A DNA stretch of 64,000 nt. Source: Aureispira sp963837355 (GTDB taxonomy: Bacteria; Bacteroidota; Bacteroidia; Chitinophagales; Saprospiraceae). The position numbers were made by a program, and so were the translations under genes. The notes below the pieces were generated by a model. It was not told where the DNA came from. It made no database searches and saw only the letters and a program-made list of their open reading frames with translations. Each line of letters opens with the position of its first letter. Position 1 is the stretch's first letter. Below are positions 38,074-46,357 of this stretch, one piece after another. Location of the stretch: contig CAWIMY010000007.1 in NCBI GenBank assembly GCA_963837355.1, forward strand, positions 1,736,001 through 1,800,000, read 5' to 3'.

Positions 38074-38817
38074 TTATTTGATAATAACCCGTTCTTCTTC
38101 GATGAGTGGCAGGCGCTTATACGCCATCAATAACCGCGCCGTAGCCAAGACATCTTTCTTGCAATAGACCTCAATACGATCCAATTCATCGTTCTGCCAA
38201 TAGGTCTTACCAACCTCACTGCCATCAATATCATCCTTGGGGGTAGGAATGTTGAAGACCCCACACAGCAATTTCAAAGACGTATAACTCTTGTAATCTC
38301 CGAATTTCCATAAGGTCATCGTATCGAGCAGATGCTCTAATTCCCACGGCTTTTTTCCTGGAATATCCAAAGGAACAGGAAGAGGTAAGCCATTGATAAC
38401 TAGGCGGCGGCAAGTAAATGGCGCATCAAATTCCTTGATGTTGTGTCCACATAAGAATTTTTTGCGGGTATCGCTGTAGTGGGTGTTTAACAAGCTACTA
38501 AACTCCGTCAATAATTTTTTCTCATCGTGGCCGTAATAAGATTTTAGGCGAAACTGAAATTCGCCTTGCTCATCTTTGGTGAAAATCCCTACAGAGATAC
38601 AAACGATCTTTCCAAATTCAGCATACACGCCTGCCATTTCAGGATAAGCCTCTTCGGGCGACATGCGCTCGTCCTCTGGCTTGCGCGCTTGTATTTGCTT
38701 GGCTTTGATGTCCCAAAGTTTTTGCATCACAGGGGACATATCGGCATAAGTCGCCACTCCTGAAACGGTTTCGATGTCTAATACTAAGACATTGGTTAGA
38801 GCAATATTTTCTAGCAT
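38074..38817 (-). CDS. Predicted PolB-like 3'-5' exonuclease
   Basis: 247 residues from the ATG at 38817 (MLENIALTNVLVLDIETVSG...); a TTG 27 bases upstream is less likely. The DnaQ/DEDD-type fold shows the motif I DIE in VLDIETV, FLCGHNIKEFDAPF as motif II with a central Asp, and the DELDRIEVYCKKDVLATARLLM block holding the final Asp. It matches the Bacteroidota family annotated as predicted 3'-5' exonuclease related to PolB. Cytoplasmic; its role in repair or RNA turnover is unknown. Confidence 0.88.
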   Translation of the reverse strand: MLENIALTNVLVLDIETVSGVATYADMSPVMQKLWDIKAKQIQARKPEDERMSPEEAYPEMAGVYAEFGKIVCISVGIFTKDEQGEFQFRLKSYYGHDEKKLLTEFSSLLNTHYSDTRKKFLCGHNIKEFDAPFTCRRLVINGLPLPVPLDIPGKKPWELEHLLDTMTLWKFGDYKSYTSLKLLCGVFNIPTPKDDIDGSEVGKTYWQNDELDRIEVYCKKDVLATARLLMAYKRLPLIEEERVIIK

Positions 38818-39358
38818 AAGTATGATTATATAAAGTTGGTGCAAACAATACCTTGGTATACGAGAAAGTAATTAAAATGTTTGCAAAAAGATGAAAATTG
38901 TTTCTTTTGACAGCAAAAAGAGAATGTTTGTTGGCCGTCAATGCAATGCCTCACAAGATGCTACTTTGTGCGTATTAAAGCAAATATTTTAGATAAAGTG
39001 CCTAAAATTTATCCGCATAGAGACTTTTTTTAAATTTTTTCAAAAAAATAGCGCAATTAGTTTGCAAAAGTGAAATTAGTAACGTATTTTAGTATTGTTG
39101 TTTGAATGTTGGTGTAAATGAGGTGAAATAATACCAAGTTACGTACTTGAAGGAAATGGGTTTTATTAAGAAGAGGGTTGAACGCATTCTATTGTTTCTT
39201 TATCCCTAATTGAAGCTTAGAATTGCAATTTTGTGTTTATTTGTTTGGGTGCCTCCCCGCTCTGTGCTCGCAGAGGGGGAGGCTTTTTTGTGAAAAGCCA
39301 TACGGCATCCCTAATTATTGTTGTATCTTAGGGTATTGTCTCATCAACCTTTGAAACT
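38818..39358. other. 540-base region with orphan terminator and a tiny open frame
   Basis: AT-rich divergent region between the exonuclease (minus) and GH3-like (plus) genes. No gene over 60 codons is seen. A 17-codon frame at 39156-39209 (MGFIKKRVERILLFLYP) is preceded by GAAGGAA, and a strong plus-strand terminator lies at 39251-39289. Together they suggest a short transcript here, for example a small RNA or leader. Confidence 0.45.
39251..39289 (+). terminator. Orphan intrinsic terminator
   Basis: A GC-rich stem (39251-39264 with 39271-39283, 13 pairs with one bulged G) and a 6-base loop is followed by TTTTTT. It has no known plus-strand gene upstream on that side, and it precedes the GH3-like start by about 70 bases, so it may end an unannotated RNA or act as an attenuator. 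Confidence 0.8.
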
Positions 39359-40864
39359 ATGTCCATCAAAACGGCTCTAATTACGCCTTTCGCACAGCTC
39401 TTGTCTAAGCGGGTACAGCGCGATGCTGCCAACGCCGAGAATGACCAACAACGCCTGCTCGCGTATTTGATAAAACAAGGACGGCGAACGGCTTATGGGC
39501 AAGCACATGGCCTAGCAACCGTTCAAGATTATAGAGGTTTTCAACAGCAGATTCCTTTGGTGGGTTACGAAACGTTGCGCCCTTATATCGACCGTATCAA
39601 TCAAGGCGAGCGTAATGTGCTTTGGCCAGGCCGCCCCCGTTATTATGCCAAGACTTCGGGAACAACCTCTGGCGCGAAGTATATTCCACTGACCAAGGAC
39701 AGCTTACCCAATCACTTTGGGACAGCCCGAAACGCGCTTTTTCACTATATGGCTAGTACAGGACAGTATGACTTTATGGATGGTAAGTTGATGTTCTTGT
39801 CAGGAAGCCCAACACTACAAGAGTACAAAGGAACACCTACAGGGCGCTTGTCAGGTATTTCTAATCATTTGATTCCTAGTTGGCTAAAAAAGAGTCAATT
39901 GCCGAGCTATTCCACCAACTGCATTGATGCTTGGGAGAACAAATTAGATAAAATTGTAGAAGAAACCGCAAAGGCCGACTTACGGCTTATTAGCGGCATT
40001 CCACCTTGGGTACATATGTATTACGAGCGCTTATTGGAGTATACAGGAAAAAAAACAGTACTAGAAGTCTTTCCCAATTTGTCCATGTTTGTTTATGGTG
40101 GGGTCAATTTTGAGCCGTATCGCAGCAGCTTAGAAGCACTGGTTGGGAAGCGTTTGCCAAGCGTCGAAACTTATCCTGCCTCAGAGGGCTTTTTAGCATT
40201 TCAAGATCGACAGGAGGACAAGGCCTTATTACTCAATACCAACTCTGGAATCTTTTTTGAATTTGTGCCTCTGTCGGCAATACAAGAGGAAAAGCCACCG
40301 CGCTTGGCCTTGCACCAAGTAGAAACAGGCGTTGATTACGCTCTCATTCTGACAAGCAATGCAGGGCTTTGGGGCTATGAAATAGGCGATACCGTGCGTT
40401 TTGTCTCGACACGACCGTACCGAATTTTAGTGACAGGACGCGTCAAGCATTTTATTTCGGCCTTTGGCGAACACGTGATTGGGAAGGAAGTAGAAACGGC
40501 TTTGGTGCAAGCTGCTGTGCAAGCGCAGGTTTCTTTTTTAGAATTTACCGTCGCGCCGCAGGTCAACCCGCCCGCAGGCGAGGCCCCTTATCATGAGTGG
40601 TGGATTGCCTTTGAGGAAGCCCCTGATAATTTATCCCTATTTGCGGAGCAAGTTGATGAACAGTTGCAGCAACAAAACAGTTATTACAAAGATCTAAGAG
40701 TAGGCAATGTTTTGCAGCCGCTCAAAATTCGTCGGCTACAGCCTGTGGCTTTTCAAGCGTATATGAAATCCATCGGTAAATTGGGAGGGCAAAACAAAGT
40801 TCCTCGGTTGGCGAATGATCGAAAAATAGCTGATTTTTTGCAACAGTACTTGTTGCAAGATTAA
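39359..40864 (+). CDS. GH3 family acyl-adenylate-type protein
   Basis: 501 residues of the bacterial GH3 family (related to plant auxin/jasmonate amido synthetases). The ATP-binding block AKTSGTTSGAKYIPLT (residues about 100-115) is clear, followed by FVYGGVNFEPYR, ETYPASEGF (about 275) and RVKHFISAFGEHVIGKEVE (about 362-380), which hold the residues that bind AMP. The enzyme should adenylate a carboxylic acid and pass it to an amine; substrate unknown. The ATG at 39359 fits well. It lies 14 bases upstream of ribE in the same direction. Confidence 0.9.
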   Translation: MSIKTALITPFAQLLSKRVQRDAANAENDQQRLLAYLIKQGRRTAYGQAHGLATVQDYRGFQQQIPLVGYETLRPYIDRINQGERNVLWPGRPRYYAKTSGTTSGAKYIPLTKDSLPNHFGTARNALFHYMASTGQYDFMDGKLMFLSGSPTLQEYKGTPTGRLSGISNHLIPSWLKKSQLPSYSTNCIDAWENKLDKIVEETAKADLRLISGIPPWVHMYYERLLEYTGKKTVLEVFPNLSMFVYGGVNFEPYRSSLEALVGKRLPSVETYPASEGFLAFQDRQEDKALLLNTNSGIFFEFVPLSAIQEEKPPRLALHQVETGVDYALILTSNAGLWGYEIGDTVRFVSTRPYRILVTGRVKHFISAFGEHVIGKEVETALVQAAVQAQVSFLEFTVAPQVNPPAGEAPYHEWWIAFEEAPDNLSLFAEQVDEQLQQQNSYYKDLRVGNVLQPLKIRRLQPVAFQAYMKSIGKLGGQNKVPRLANDRKIADFLQQYLLQD

Positions 40865-40878
40865 CACAAACACACTAG

Positions 40879-41481
40879 ATGTTCACAGGAATTATAAAAG
40901 AATTAGGCATTGTAAAAGCCATTGAAAGAGAAGGTAGTAATGTGCACATAAAGATAGAGGCCATGATGGCCAAGGACTTAAACATTGATGAAAGCGTTGC
41001 CCACAATGGTGTCTGTTTGACCATTGTTGCGATAGAAGAAGCGGTGTATACCGTTACCGCAATAGAAGAAACGATGATGAAAACCAATTTGGGGAGCTGG
41101 AAAGTTGGTGCCGCCGTCAATTTGGAGCGGGCAATGGTGTACAATGCGCGTTTGGATGGACATATTGTTCAAGGACACGTAGATACCACAGGTGTTTGTA
41201 CGGCAATTCGGGAAGTCGAAGGGAGTTGGTATTTTTCGTTTGAATATGCCCCCAACGAGAACCATCTATTGGTTGATAAAGGCTCTATTTGTGTCAATGG
41301 TACGAGTTTGACTGTGGTTGATCCCACCCAAAACAGCTTCTCTGTAGCCATTATTCCCTATACTTACGAACACACGGTGTTCAAGCACTTGAAAGAAGGT
41401 GACCGAGTAAATCTAGAGTTTGATATTCTAGGAAAATACATTGCCAAGTATGCAAAGTTGTACGCAGGCAAATTGAATTAA
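40879..41481 (+). CDS. ribE: Riboflavin synthase, alpha subunit
   Basis: 200 residues with two lumazine-binding repeats. Each begins with an MFTGII/GHIVQGHVD-type block: MFTGIIKELGIV at the start and LDGHIVQGHVDTTGV near residue 95. The substrate-binding block AHNGVCLTIV and its repeat CVNGTSLTVV are present. The enzyme dismutates two 6,7-dimethyl-8-ribityllumazine to riboflavin. No FMN riboswitch was recognised upstream; the gene follows the GH3-like gene by 14 bases. Confidence 0.96.
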   Translation: MFTGIIKELGIVKAIEREGSNVHIKIEAMMAKDLNIDESVAHNGVCLTIVAIEEAVYTVTAIEETMMKTNLGSWKVGAAVNLERAMVYNARLDGHIVQGHVDTTGVCTAIREVEGSWYFSFEYAPNENHLLVDKGSICVNGTSLTVVDPTQNSFSVAIIPYTYEHTVFKHLKEGDRVNLEFDILGKYIAKYAKLYAGKLN

Positions 41482-41498
41482 GGGCTCTTTACTACAAG

Positions 41499-41531
41499 AA
41501 AGACGCTGCCATCTTAGATGGCAGCGTCTTT
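41499..41531. terminator. Bidirectional intrinsic terminator
   Basis: A perfect 16-bp inverted repeat (41499-41514 with 41516-41531) is followed by a T-rich run on the plus strand and TTCTTG on the minus strand. It separates the convergent ribE and tyrS genes. Confidence 0.88.
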
Positions 41532-41558
41532 TTACTTTTTATAGCGGCAGGAAGAGCT

Positions 41559-43055
41559 TTACGCCTCGAACTTAGTCGTACAGAACAAGAGTCCTTTATC
41601 CGTCAAAAAAGTGCGCTTGTCGTCTTGCGCCAAATAGCCTTTTTCTACCAAAACCGCAACGTTACCCAATAAGGAGTCGTCTTTGATAGGATTGGTGACG
41701 TTCTCTTCTTGAATGTCTTCTTGGTATAAATCATGGTACGCCTTTAGAACCTCTTCATCTGCTGCGGTTGTGGTATAAGGAATTCCGATGAACTTATTTT
41801 TCTTGCCATTTTGGACAAATAAAGCGACGTCTTGAAGCAAATCACGGCTAGTAATTTGATTGAGGTGGCTTTTTACTTTGACCGCATTAATGGATAGAGC
41901 ACTGCCTTTAATAGCGGTGCGGATTTTACCCTTAGAGTCCAAGCTTTCGTGGCTATTGACCAGCAAATCATCGGTTTGAATACCCTTGCTCAACAAAAAC
42001 GAATCAATGTAGAAGGTGGGTAACTCTTGGGTAATCATATTCAACTCTCCTTTAGAAAGTTCCTCTAAAAAGCTGGGTTGGAGTTTCTTACTGAATACGA
42101 TATCCGTTGCTTTTTTTGCGCCTTCGCAGGCTTCTTTGGAGTGGACACGAGTGGTCAATTCTTCCGCCAACAATTGCTTCAAAAATCTAGGATCACTAGC
42201 TTCATGCTCGTCCAACAGCGCTTGAATTTCCTCTGGTGTTTTTAATGAGAAAATCTTGAGCATCTTAGCAATGTCTTCGTCGCTAATTTTATTAATCCAG
42301 TATTGGTAGAACTGAAACGGGCTGGTTTTATCAGCAGACAGCCAAATATTGCCCCCTTCTGATTTTCCAATTTTAGAACCATCGGCTTTGGTCAATAGGG
42401 GACAGGTCAAGCCAAAGGCTTTGCCGCCTGCTTTGCCCACAAAATGGGTGCCCGTAGTGATGTTTCCCCACTGGTCAGAACCGCCCATCTGCAAGGTACA
42501 GCCGTGTTTTTCGTAAAGGTATTGAAAATCGTAGCCTTGAATCAGCTGGTAAGAAAACTCAGTAAAGGACAAGCCTTGGTCTCTATTTTCAATGCGATTC
42601 TTGACAGAATCCTTGGCCATCATATAATTGACGGTGATGTTTTTTCCAATATCGCGCAAGAAGGTAAAGACATCCATGCCTTTGTAAAAGTCTTCATTGT
42701 TCTGAAAAATAGCCGCGTTATCGCCTTCAAAATCTAGTAAGCGTCCAAACTGTTCTTTAAAAATGGCGATGTTGGCATCAATAACGTCATAACTCAACAA
42801 CTGGCGTTCGGCATCCTTGCCTGAAGGATCACCAATTTTACCTGTTGCCCCTCCCATGAGGACAATAGGACGATGCCCGTGGCGTTGCAAATGCGTTAAC
42901 AACATAATAGTAACCAAATTGCCAATCGTCAAGGAGGGGGCAGTGGGATCGTATCCAATGTAGGCAGTAATGTTCCCTTCTGTTAGGGCATCTTCCAATC
43001 CATCGGAGGCATTCTTGAGTAGCCCGCGCCACTTGAGTTCTTCTAAAAAATTCAT
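41559..43055 (-). CDS. tyrS: Tyrosyl-tRNA synthetase
   Basis: 498 residues, about 70 longer than the usual bacterial enzyme. The class I catalytic core shows the HIGH-type site APSLTIGNLVTIMLL, the tyrosine-binding block YQLIQGYDFQYLYEKHGC, QMGGSDQWGNITTG and the signature DGSKIGKSEGGNIWL (KMSKS type). The C-terminus has an S4-like segment, and extra residues at the end (about 430-498) extend it past the normal stop point. It attaches tyrosine to tRNA(Tyr). Cytoplasmic, single gene on the minus strand. Confidence 0.96.
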   Translation of the reverse strand: MNFLEELKWRGLLKNASDGLEDALTEGNITAYIGYDPTAPSLTIGNLVTIMLLTHLQRHGHRPIVLMGGATGKIGDPSGKDAERQLLSYDVIDANIAIFKEQFGRLLDFEGDNAAIFQNNEDFYKGMDVFTFLRDIGKNITVNYMMAKDSVKNRIENRDQGLSFTEFSYQLIQGYDFQYLYEKHGCTLQMGGSDQWGNITTGTHFVGKAGGKAFGLTCPLLTKADGSKIGKSEGGNIWLSADKTSPFQFYQYWINKISDEDIAKMLKIFSLKTPEEIQALLDEHEASDPRFLKQLLAEELTTRVHSKEACEGAKKATDIVFSKKLQPSFLEELSKGELNMITQELPTFYIDSFLLSKGIQTDDLLVNSHESLDSKGKIRTAIKGSALSINAVKVKSHLNQITSRDLLQDVALFVQNGKKNKFIGIPYTTTAADEEVLKAYHDLYQEDIQEENVTNPIKDDSLLGNVAVLVEKGYLAQDDKRTFLTDKGLLFCTTKFEA

Positions 43056-43200
43056 AGTTTTTTATTCTTATCTAAATCCGTTGTCTATTGTTAAGGACAA
43101 ACCAAGGTGTAATTTTCTTCTGTTTTTTATAAGGTTTTTTGTCGTCTCTCATTTTGGATATAAGAAGTCGTCAAAAAAGGAAGCTTCAAAGGTAAAAAAA

Positions 43201-43229
43201 AAGGGCATTCTTTGGTTAGGAATGCCCTT
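43201..43229 (-). terminator. Intrinsic terminator after the 51-residue gene
   Basis: A 10-bp stem (43201-43210 with 43220-43229) and 9-base loop. On the minus strand it is followed by a run of nine T. It lies 29 bases after the stop of the short gene at 43258-43413. Confidence 0.8.
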
Positions 43230-43257
43230 CTTAATCTATAGACGAGGAGCTATTCTT

Positions 43258-43413
43258 TTATCGAATATATTCTCTCCATTTGTCTTTGTCGCTAGCGAAA
43301 GAGAGTAAACGTACTACTTTATAAGAATTATCGGCATCATAAGCAGCTTTCGCAAATTCTAATTTAGAACTAGCAGAATAGAGTAATTCTGTCAATGGCA
43401 TGATTTGATCCAT
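43258..43413 (-). CDS. Unreported 51-residue protein
   Basis: An open frame from an ATG at 43413 to a TAA at 43258, 51 codons. The protein is compact, charged and largely helical: MDQIMPLTEL opens it, the middle has SSKLEFAKAAYDADNSYKVV, and the end is SDKDKWREYIR. It has protein-like codon content, and a strong terminator directly follows, which makes expression as a separate unit likely. It is on the same strand as the pappalysin-like gene (upstream, ending 147 bases away) and tyrS (downstream). Family unknown. Confidence 0.65.
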   Translation of the reverse strand: MDQIMPLTELLYSASSKLEFAKAAYDADNSYKVVRLLSFASDKDKWREYIR

Positions 43414-43560
43414 CTGCAAACATAAAATAACAAAAAGCCAATAAAAGCTGATTTGTTGGATGGGCTAAAACTATAAGCAGTTAAAAGACAGTGAATTGGC
43501 GTGGAATAAGCAACAATTCACAATTTTGCGAAGTATTTTTTAAAAAAAAGGAAGGTTTCC

Positions 43561-45027
43561 TTATTGCTGTTTATATTCGATAATAATCGGCATGATCTGT
43601 TGATCTGTCGCCACGCCTTGGGCTTTGTTGCCCACCTTGTCAAATTCTAAGAAAGTAGTCGGAATTAAATCCGTTCCCAAAACAGAATATACCCGTTGCA
43701 AGACATCCAAGTTTTCCTCAATGCTATTCATTTCATCAATGAGTTGTTCAATGCGCAATTGTTTCTTGGAAAATAAAACGACAAGGTGGTTGATGCCTTC
43801 TTCGCCCTTTAGCTCATCTACTTTCAGGCGCTCTTGCCCTTCGGGAACGGTAAAAGCAGCTTGTTCCTCGCCTTTGAAAAAGGCGCGCTCTCCCTTTTGG
43901 GGAAACTGCAAATAAATACCGCGCTCGGCATCTCCTTCCAAGACATAGACGTAGCCCTTTTTGTCGTTGACAATGGCAATGTTGTAGGGGCTGCCTTGGG
44001 CATACGGCCCACCTTGATCCACAAAAACATTTTCTCGGCGGACAGTATTCATCGTTTGCCCATTGACATAGACCGCTACTTCTCCTTGTAAGCCTTTTTC
44101 TTCGACCAAAGTACGCATTTGGCGTTTAGAATAACGGCGTTTGGGAAACAGCAAGTAGTTGCGCAGATTGACGACGGCATAACGCATACGACGGTACTGG
44201 CCTTCGGTAAAGTGGTTGATGCAGTAAGTACGCGGATTTTCCGACATAATATTGCGCGTGTCAGGCTTATAAAACCGTTTTCTGCCCGATTGGTCTTGCT
44301 TGCGCCCAATGTAACCGCAGCGCTCATCGACTGTTTCGTAGGTCAAGACGGGATCAGCAGGGGTGTCACAAATTAAATCCCCTTCCGTTTCGCAGTTGCT
44401 TCCATCTACAAATTCCTGTGTCTCAGATGCTTCTGCTCCTGCTGTAGGAAAGAGGGTGAAATAATGCCCCATTTGCCGCGCCAAAGACACCCCATCATCC
44501 AGACAACTTTGGTCTAAGATAATCCGATCAGTATTGCGTTCTAAATCGCCAGGGTAGTAGGTGTAGCCACAAAATTTGAGATGGCCATCCGAAATACTAC
44601 CAACCAAATAGACATTAATAACATCGCTGACATCGTTATTGGCACACATATCCGTCTCTTGCGCCTTGTCAAAATCGTAGTACTTGGAGTCGTTGATGTA
44701 ATTGAAATCACCCAACAACACAAAGCGCACATAAATAGGAATGAAGTACTTGTTGAGTTGTTCAAATGCTTGCTGTACTTCATCAATACTAATAGTGTTG
44801 TCGCCTCGTACAATATGTACTTTTACAGGAATTTCTGTTAGGCTATTTGACTTGGCCATTTCGAAAGTGGCTAAGTTTTCTCGGTGGTCTTTTAGAAAAT
44901 TTTCTTGTTCGGTATTAATAACCGTTCCTGAGTATTGTTTTTTGGTAAGAATGCGGCGGTCTTGCGCCTGGCTATTGGGCAAACTCCATAGGAGGCAAGC
45001 CACTACAACCAATAATGCTTGATTCAT
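43561..45027 (-). CDS. Secreted degenerate pappalysin-like (M43) protein with DUF4384-like tail
   Basis: 488 residues from the ATG at 45027, which opens a signal peptide ending in NSQAQ. Residues about 60-290 follow the M43 pappalysin pattern: the block DGSNCETEGDLICDTPADP and a Met-turn-like NIMSENPRTYCINHFTEGQ are clear. But the zinc site that should read HExxHxxGxxH is LARQMGHYFTLFPT (near base 44465): the first His and Glu are Arg and Gln and the third His is Pro, so it is probably not a protease. The C-terminal 180 residues resemble DUF4384 (KKGYVYVLEGDAERGIYLQFP, EEGINHLVVLFSKKQL), a domain often fused to caspase-like proteins. It may bind a peptide rather than cut it. Confidence 0.75.
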   Translation of the reverse strand: MNQALLVVVACLLWSLPNSQAQDRRILTKKQYSGTVINTEQENFLKDHRENLATFEMAKSNSLTEIPVKVHIVRGDNTISIDEVQQAFEQLNKYFIPIYVRFVLLGDFNYINDSKYYDFDKAQETDMCANNDVSDVINVYLVGSISDGHLKFCGYTYYPGDLERNTDRIILDQSCLDDGVSLARQMGHYFTLFPTAGAEASETQEFVDGSNCETEGDLICDTPADPVLTYETVDERCGYIGRKQDQSGRKRFYKPDTRNIMSENPRTYCINHFTEGQYRRMRYAVVNLRNYLLFPKRRYSKRQMRTLVEEKGLQGEVAVYVNGQTMNTVRRENVFVDQGGPYAQGSPYNIAIVNDKKGYVYVLEGDAERGIYLQFPQKGERAFFKGEEQAAFTVPEGQERLKVDELKGEEGINHLVVLFSKKQLRIEQLIDEMNSIEENLDVLQRVYSVLGTDLIPTTFLEFDKVGNKAQGVATDQQIMPIIIEYKQQ

Positions 45028-45175
45028 GATTGATTTAATTATTCTAAAAATGAAAAGTTCGACAAAACAGGGTGGCAGGGAGCGATTAGCCAATTGTTGT
45101 ATCCTTGGGAATAATTAAAGGGATATTGCGATAAGGCGGATAGAAAGATATGGAAGTTGTTGCATCATCGTCCAC

Positions 45176-45787
45176 TTACAAAGCGGGTAATACCAGCTCT
45201 GATTGAAAATTATCTTCTGTTAATTCCAATACTTCCGCTTCTACATTTTTGTCCGTAATAACAAACGTAGCATCACTACCATCGGCATTGACCATCAAGG
45301 TGCCATCAATACGAAATTTAGGCACCCAATGATCTTTCCACGTAATGGACAAGTCAATGGTATGGCGCGCTCCCTCTTGGGTGGCATTTTTGACCGTTAC
45401 CTTAGGTTTAGAAAAATTATCACTGTACACCATGCGAATGGCGGGATAAATCAACGCCGTGGCAAAATCCTTAGGGCTTTCTCCCACGCGCTCGTAATTT
45501 TGGTATTTAACAACGTCGGCATCGTTGTCGGCGGCACCACCTGCTGCGCGTCCACTACTAGAGCGTTCGCCGCTGGAACTAGCCGTATAATTGCGACGAC
45601 TAGACGACTCTTCCTCCTCCAATACGATGTCTTCGTCTCCCAAGTCATCATCCCAACTCACGTCCGAAACCAAAGTATCTACCGTAGTAGCCGTCGAATC
45701 GCTGCTACCTGTATCGGAATACCTCGGATCGTCGCCACAACTTGCCAAGGATAAAGCGACTAATAAAATAAAGGTATAATAGATCAT
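45176..45787 (-). CDS. Acidic, serine-rich lipoprotein
   Basis: 203 residues. The lipoprotein signal ends in LASC (Cys17). A low-complexity stretch of about 75 residues rich in Ser, Asp, Glu and Gly follows (DLGDEDIVLEEEESSSRR), likely a flexible surface tether. The C-terminal 110 residues look like a compact beta-rich domain (SITWKDHWVPKFRIDGTLMVNADG). Unknown family. On the same strand as the pappalysin-like gene, 148 bases ahead of it, so they may be expressed together. Confidence 0.75.
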   Translation of the reverse strand: MIYYTFILLVALSLASCGDDPRYSDTGSSDSTATTVDTLVSDVSWDDDLGDEDIVLEEEESSSRRNYTASSSGERSSSGRAAGGAADNDADVVKYQNYERVGESPKDFATALIYPAIRMVYSDNFSKPKVTVKNATQEGARHTIDLSITWKDHWVPKFRIDGTLMVNADGSDATFVITDKNVEAEVLELTEDNFQSELVLPAL

Positions 45788-46357
45788 GTTGTGAGAATTC
45801 TAGTGGGGATGAATGAAAGGATGTTTGTAAGCAAGTAGAAAAATAGAGCGAATTAGGCAAACAACAAAATTTTAACTCAATAATGTCCAATATGGCAGCT
45901 CCCTGCCTTCCCATGTCCTGTTTTTATATTAGATATAGCTTCGCAACAAACAAAAAACAAGCCCATTTGCTGAAATGGCCTTAGTATTAGGAAAGATAAT
46001 GGACGAAAGGTAGCCTTCACGGTCTTCTAAAGTGATCAGGAAGTACAACCAGTAAATCGAGGAAATGATCTAGTATCTTTGAGGACGGCTTATAAAATAA
46101 AAGCGGGTAAAAGCAGCAAACAAAACCATAAAAGTACTTACTTTGCGCTATTATAAGCTTTATACATAACTCTTAGGAAAATGTTGTAGTAGGCACAAGC
46201 CCATTGGTGGAGTATCGAAAGATATCCTCTATAACCGCTCTAGGAGTTGTTTAAATAAGCCTCCGTTTCGAAGTTGCTGGCGCTCCTTAAAGTTGTTTAA
46301 TCAACTTTTTATAATGTAGAATAAAAGCTGGCCCACACCAATCAATACATCATAAGC
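45788..46357. other. 570-base divergent region
   Basis: Between the acidic lipoprotein gene (minus) and the NhaC gene (plus). No gene is seen. A 7-bp stem with T tail at 46289-46310 is the only hairpin of note, and it is weak. A TATCTTTG at 46074-46081 matches the -7 box of Bacteroidota promoters, but no matching -33 TTG is at the right distance. Confidence 0.4.

Noticed and set aside
42970..43308. 112-codon plus-strand frame between tyrS and the short gene
   Set aside because: Overlaps tyrS, the terminator and the 51-residue gene; Ser/Lys-rich low-complexity product.
46074..46081. TATCTTTG as a promoter -7 box for the NhaC gene
   Set aside because: No TTG at the expected -33 distance, and it lies about 280 bases before the start codon.
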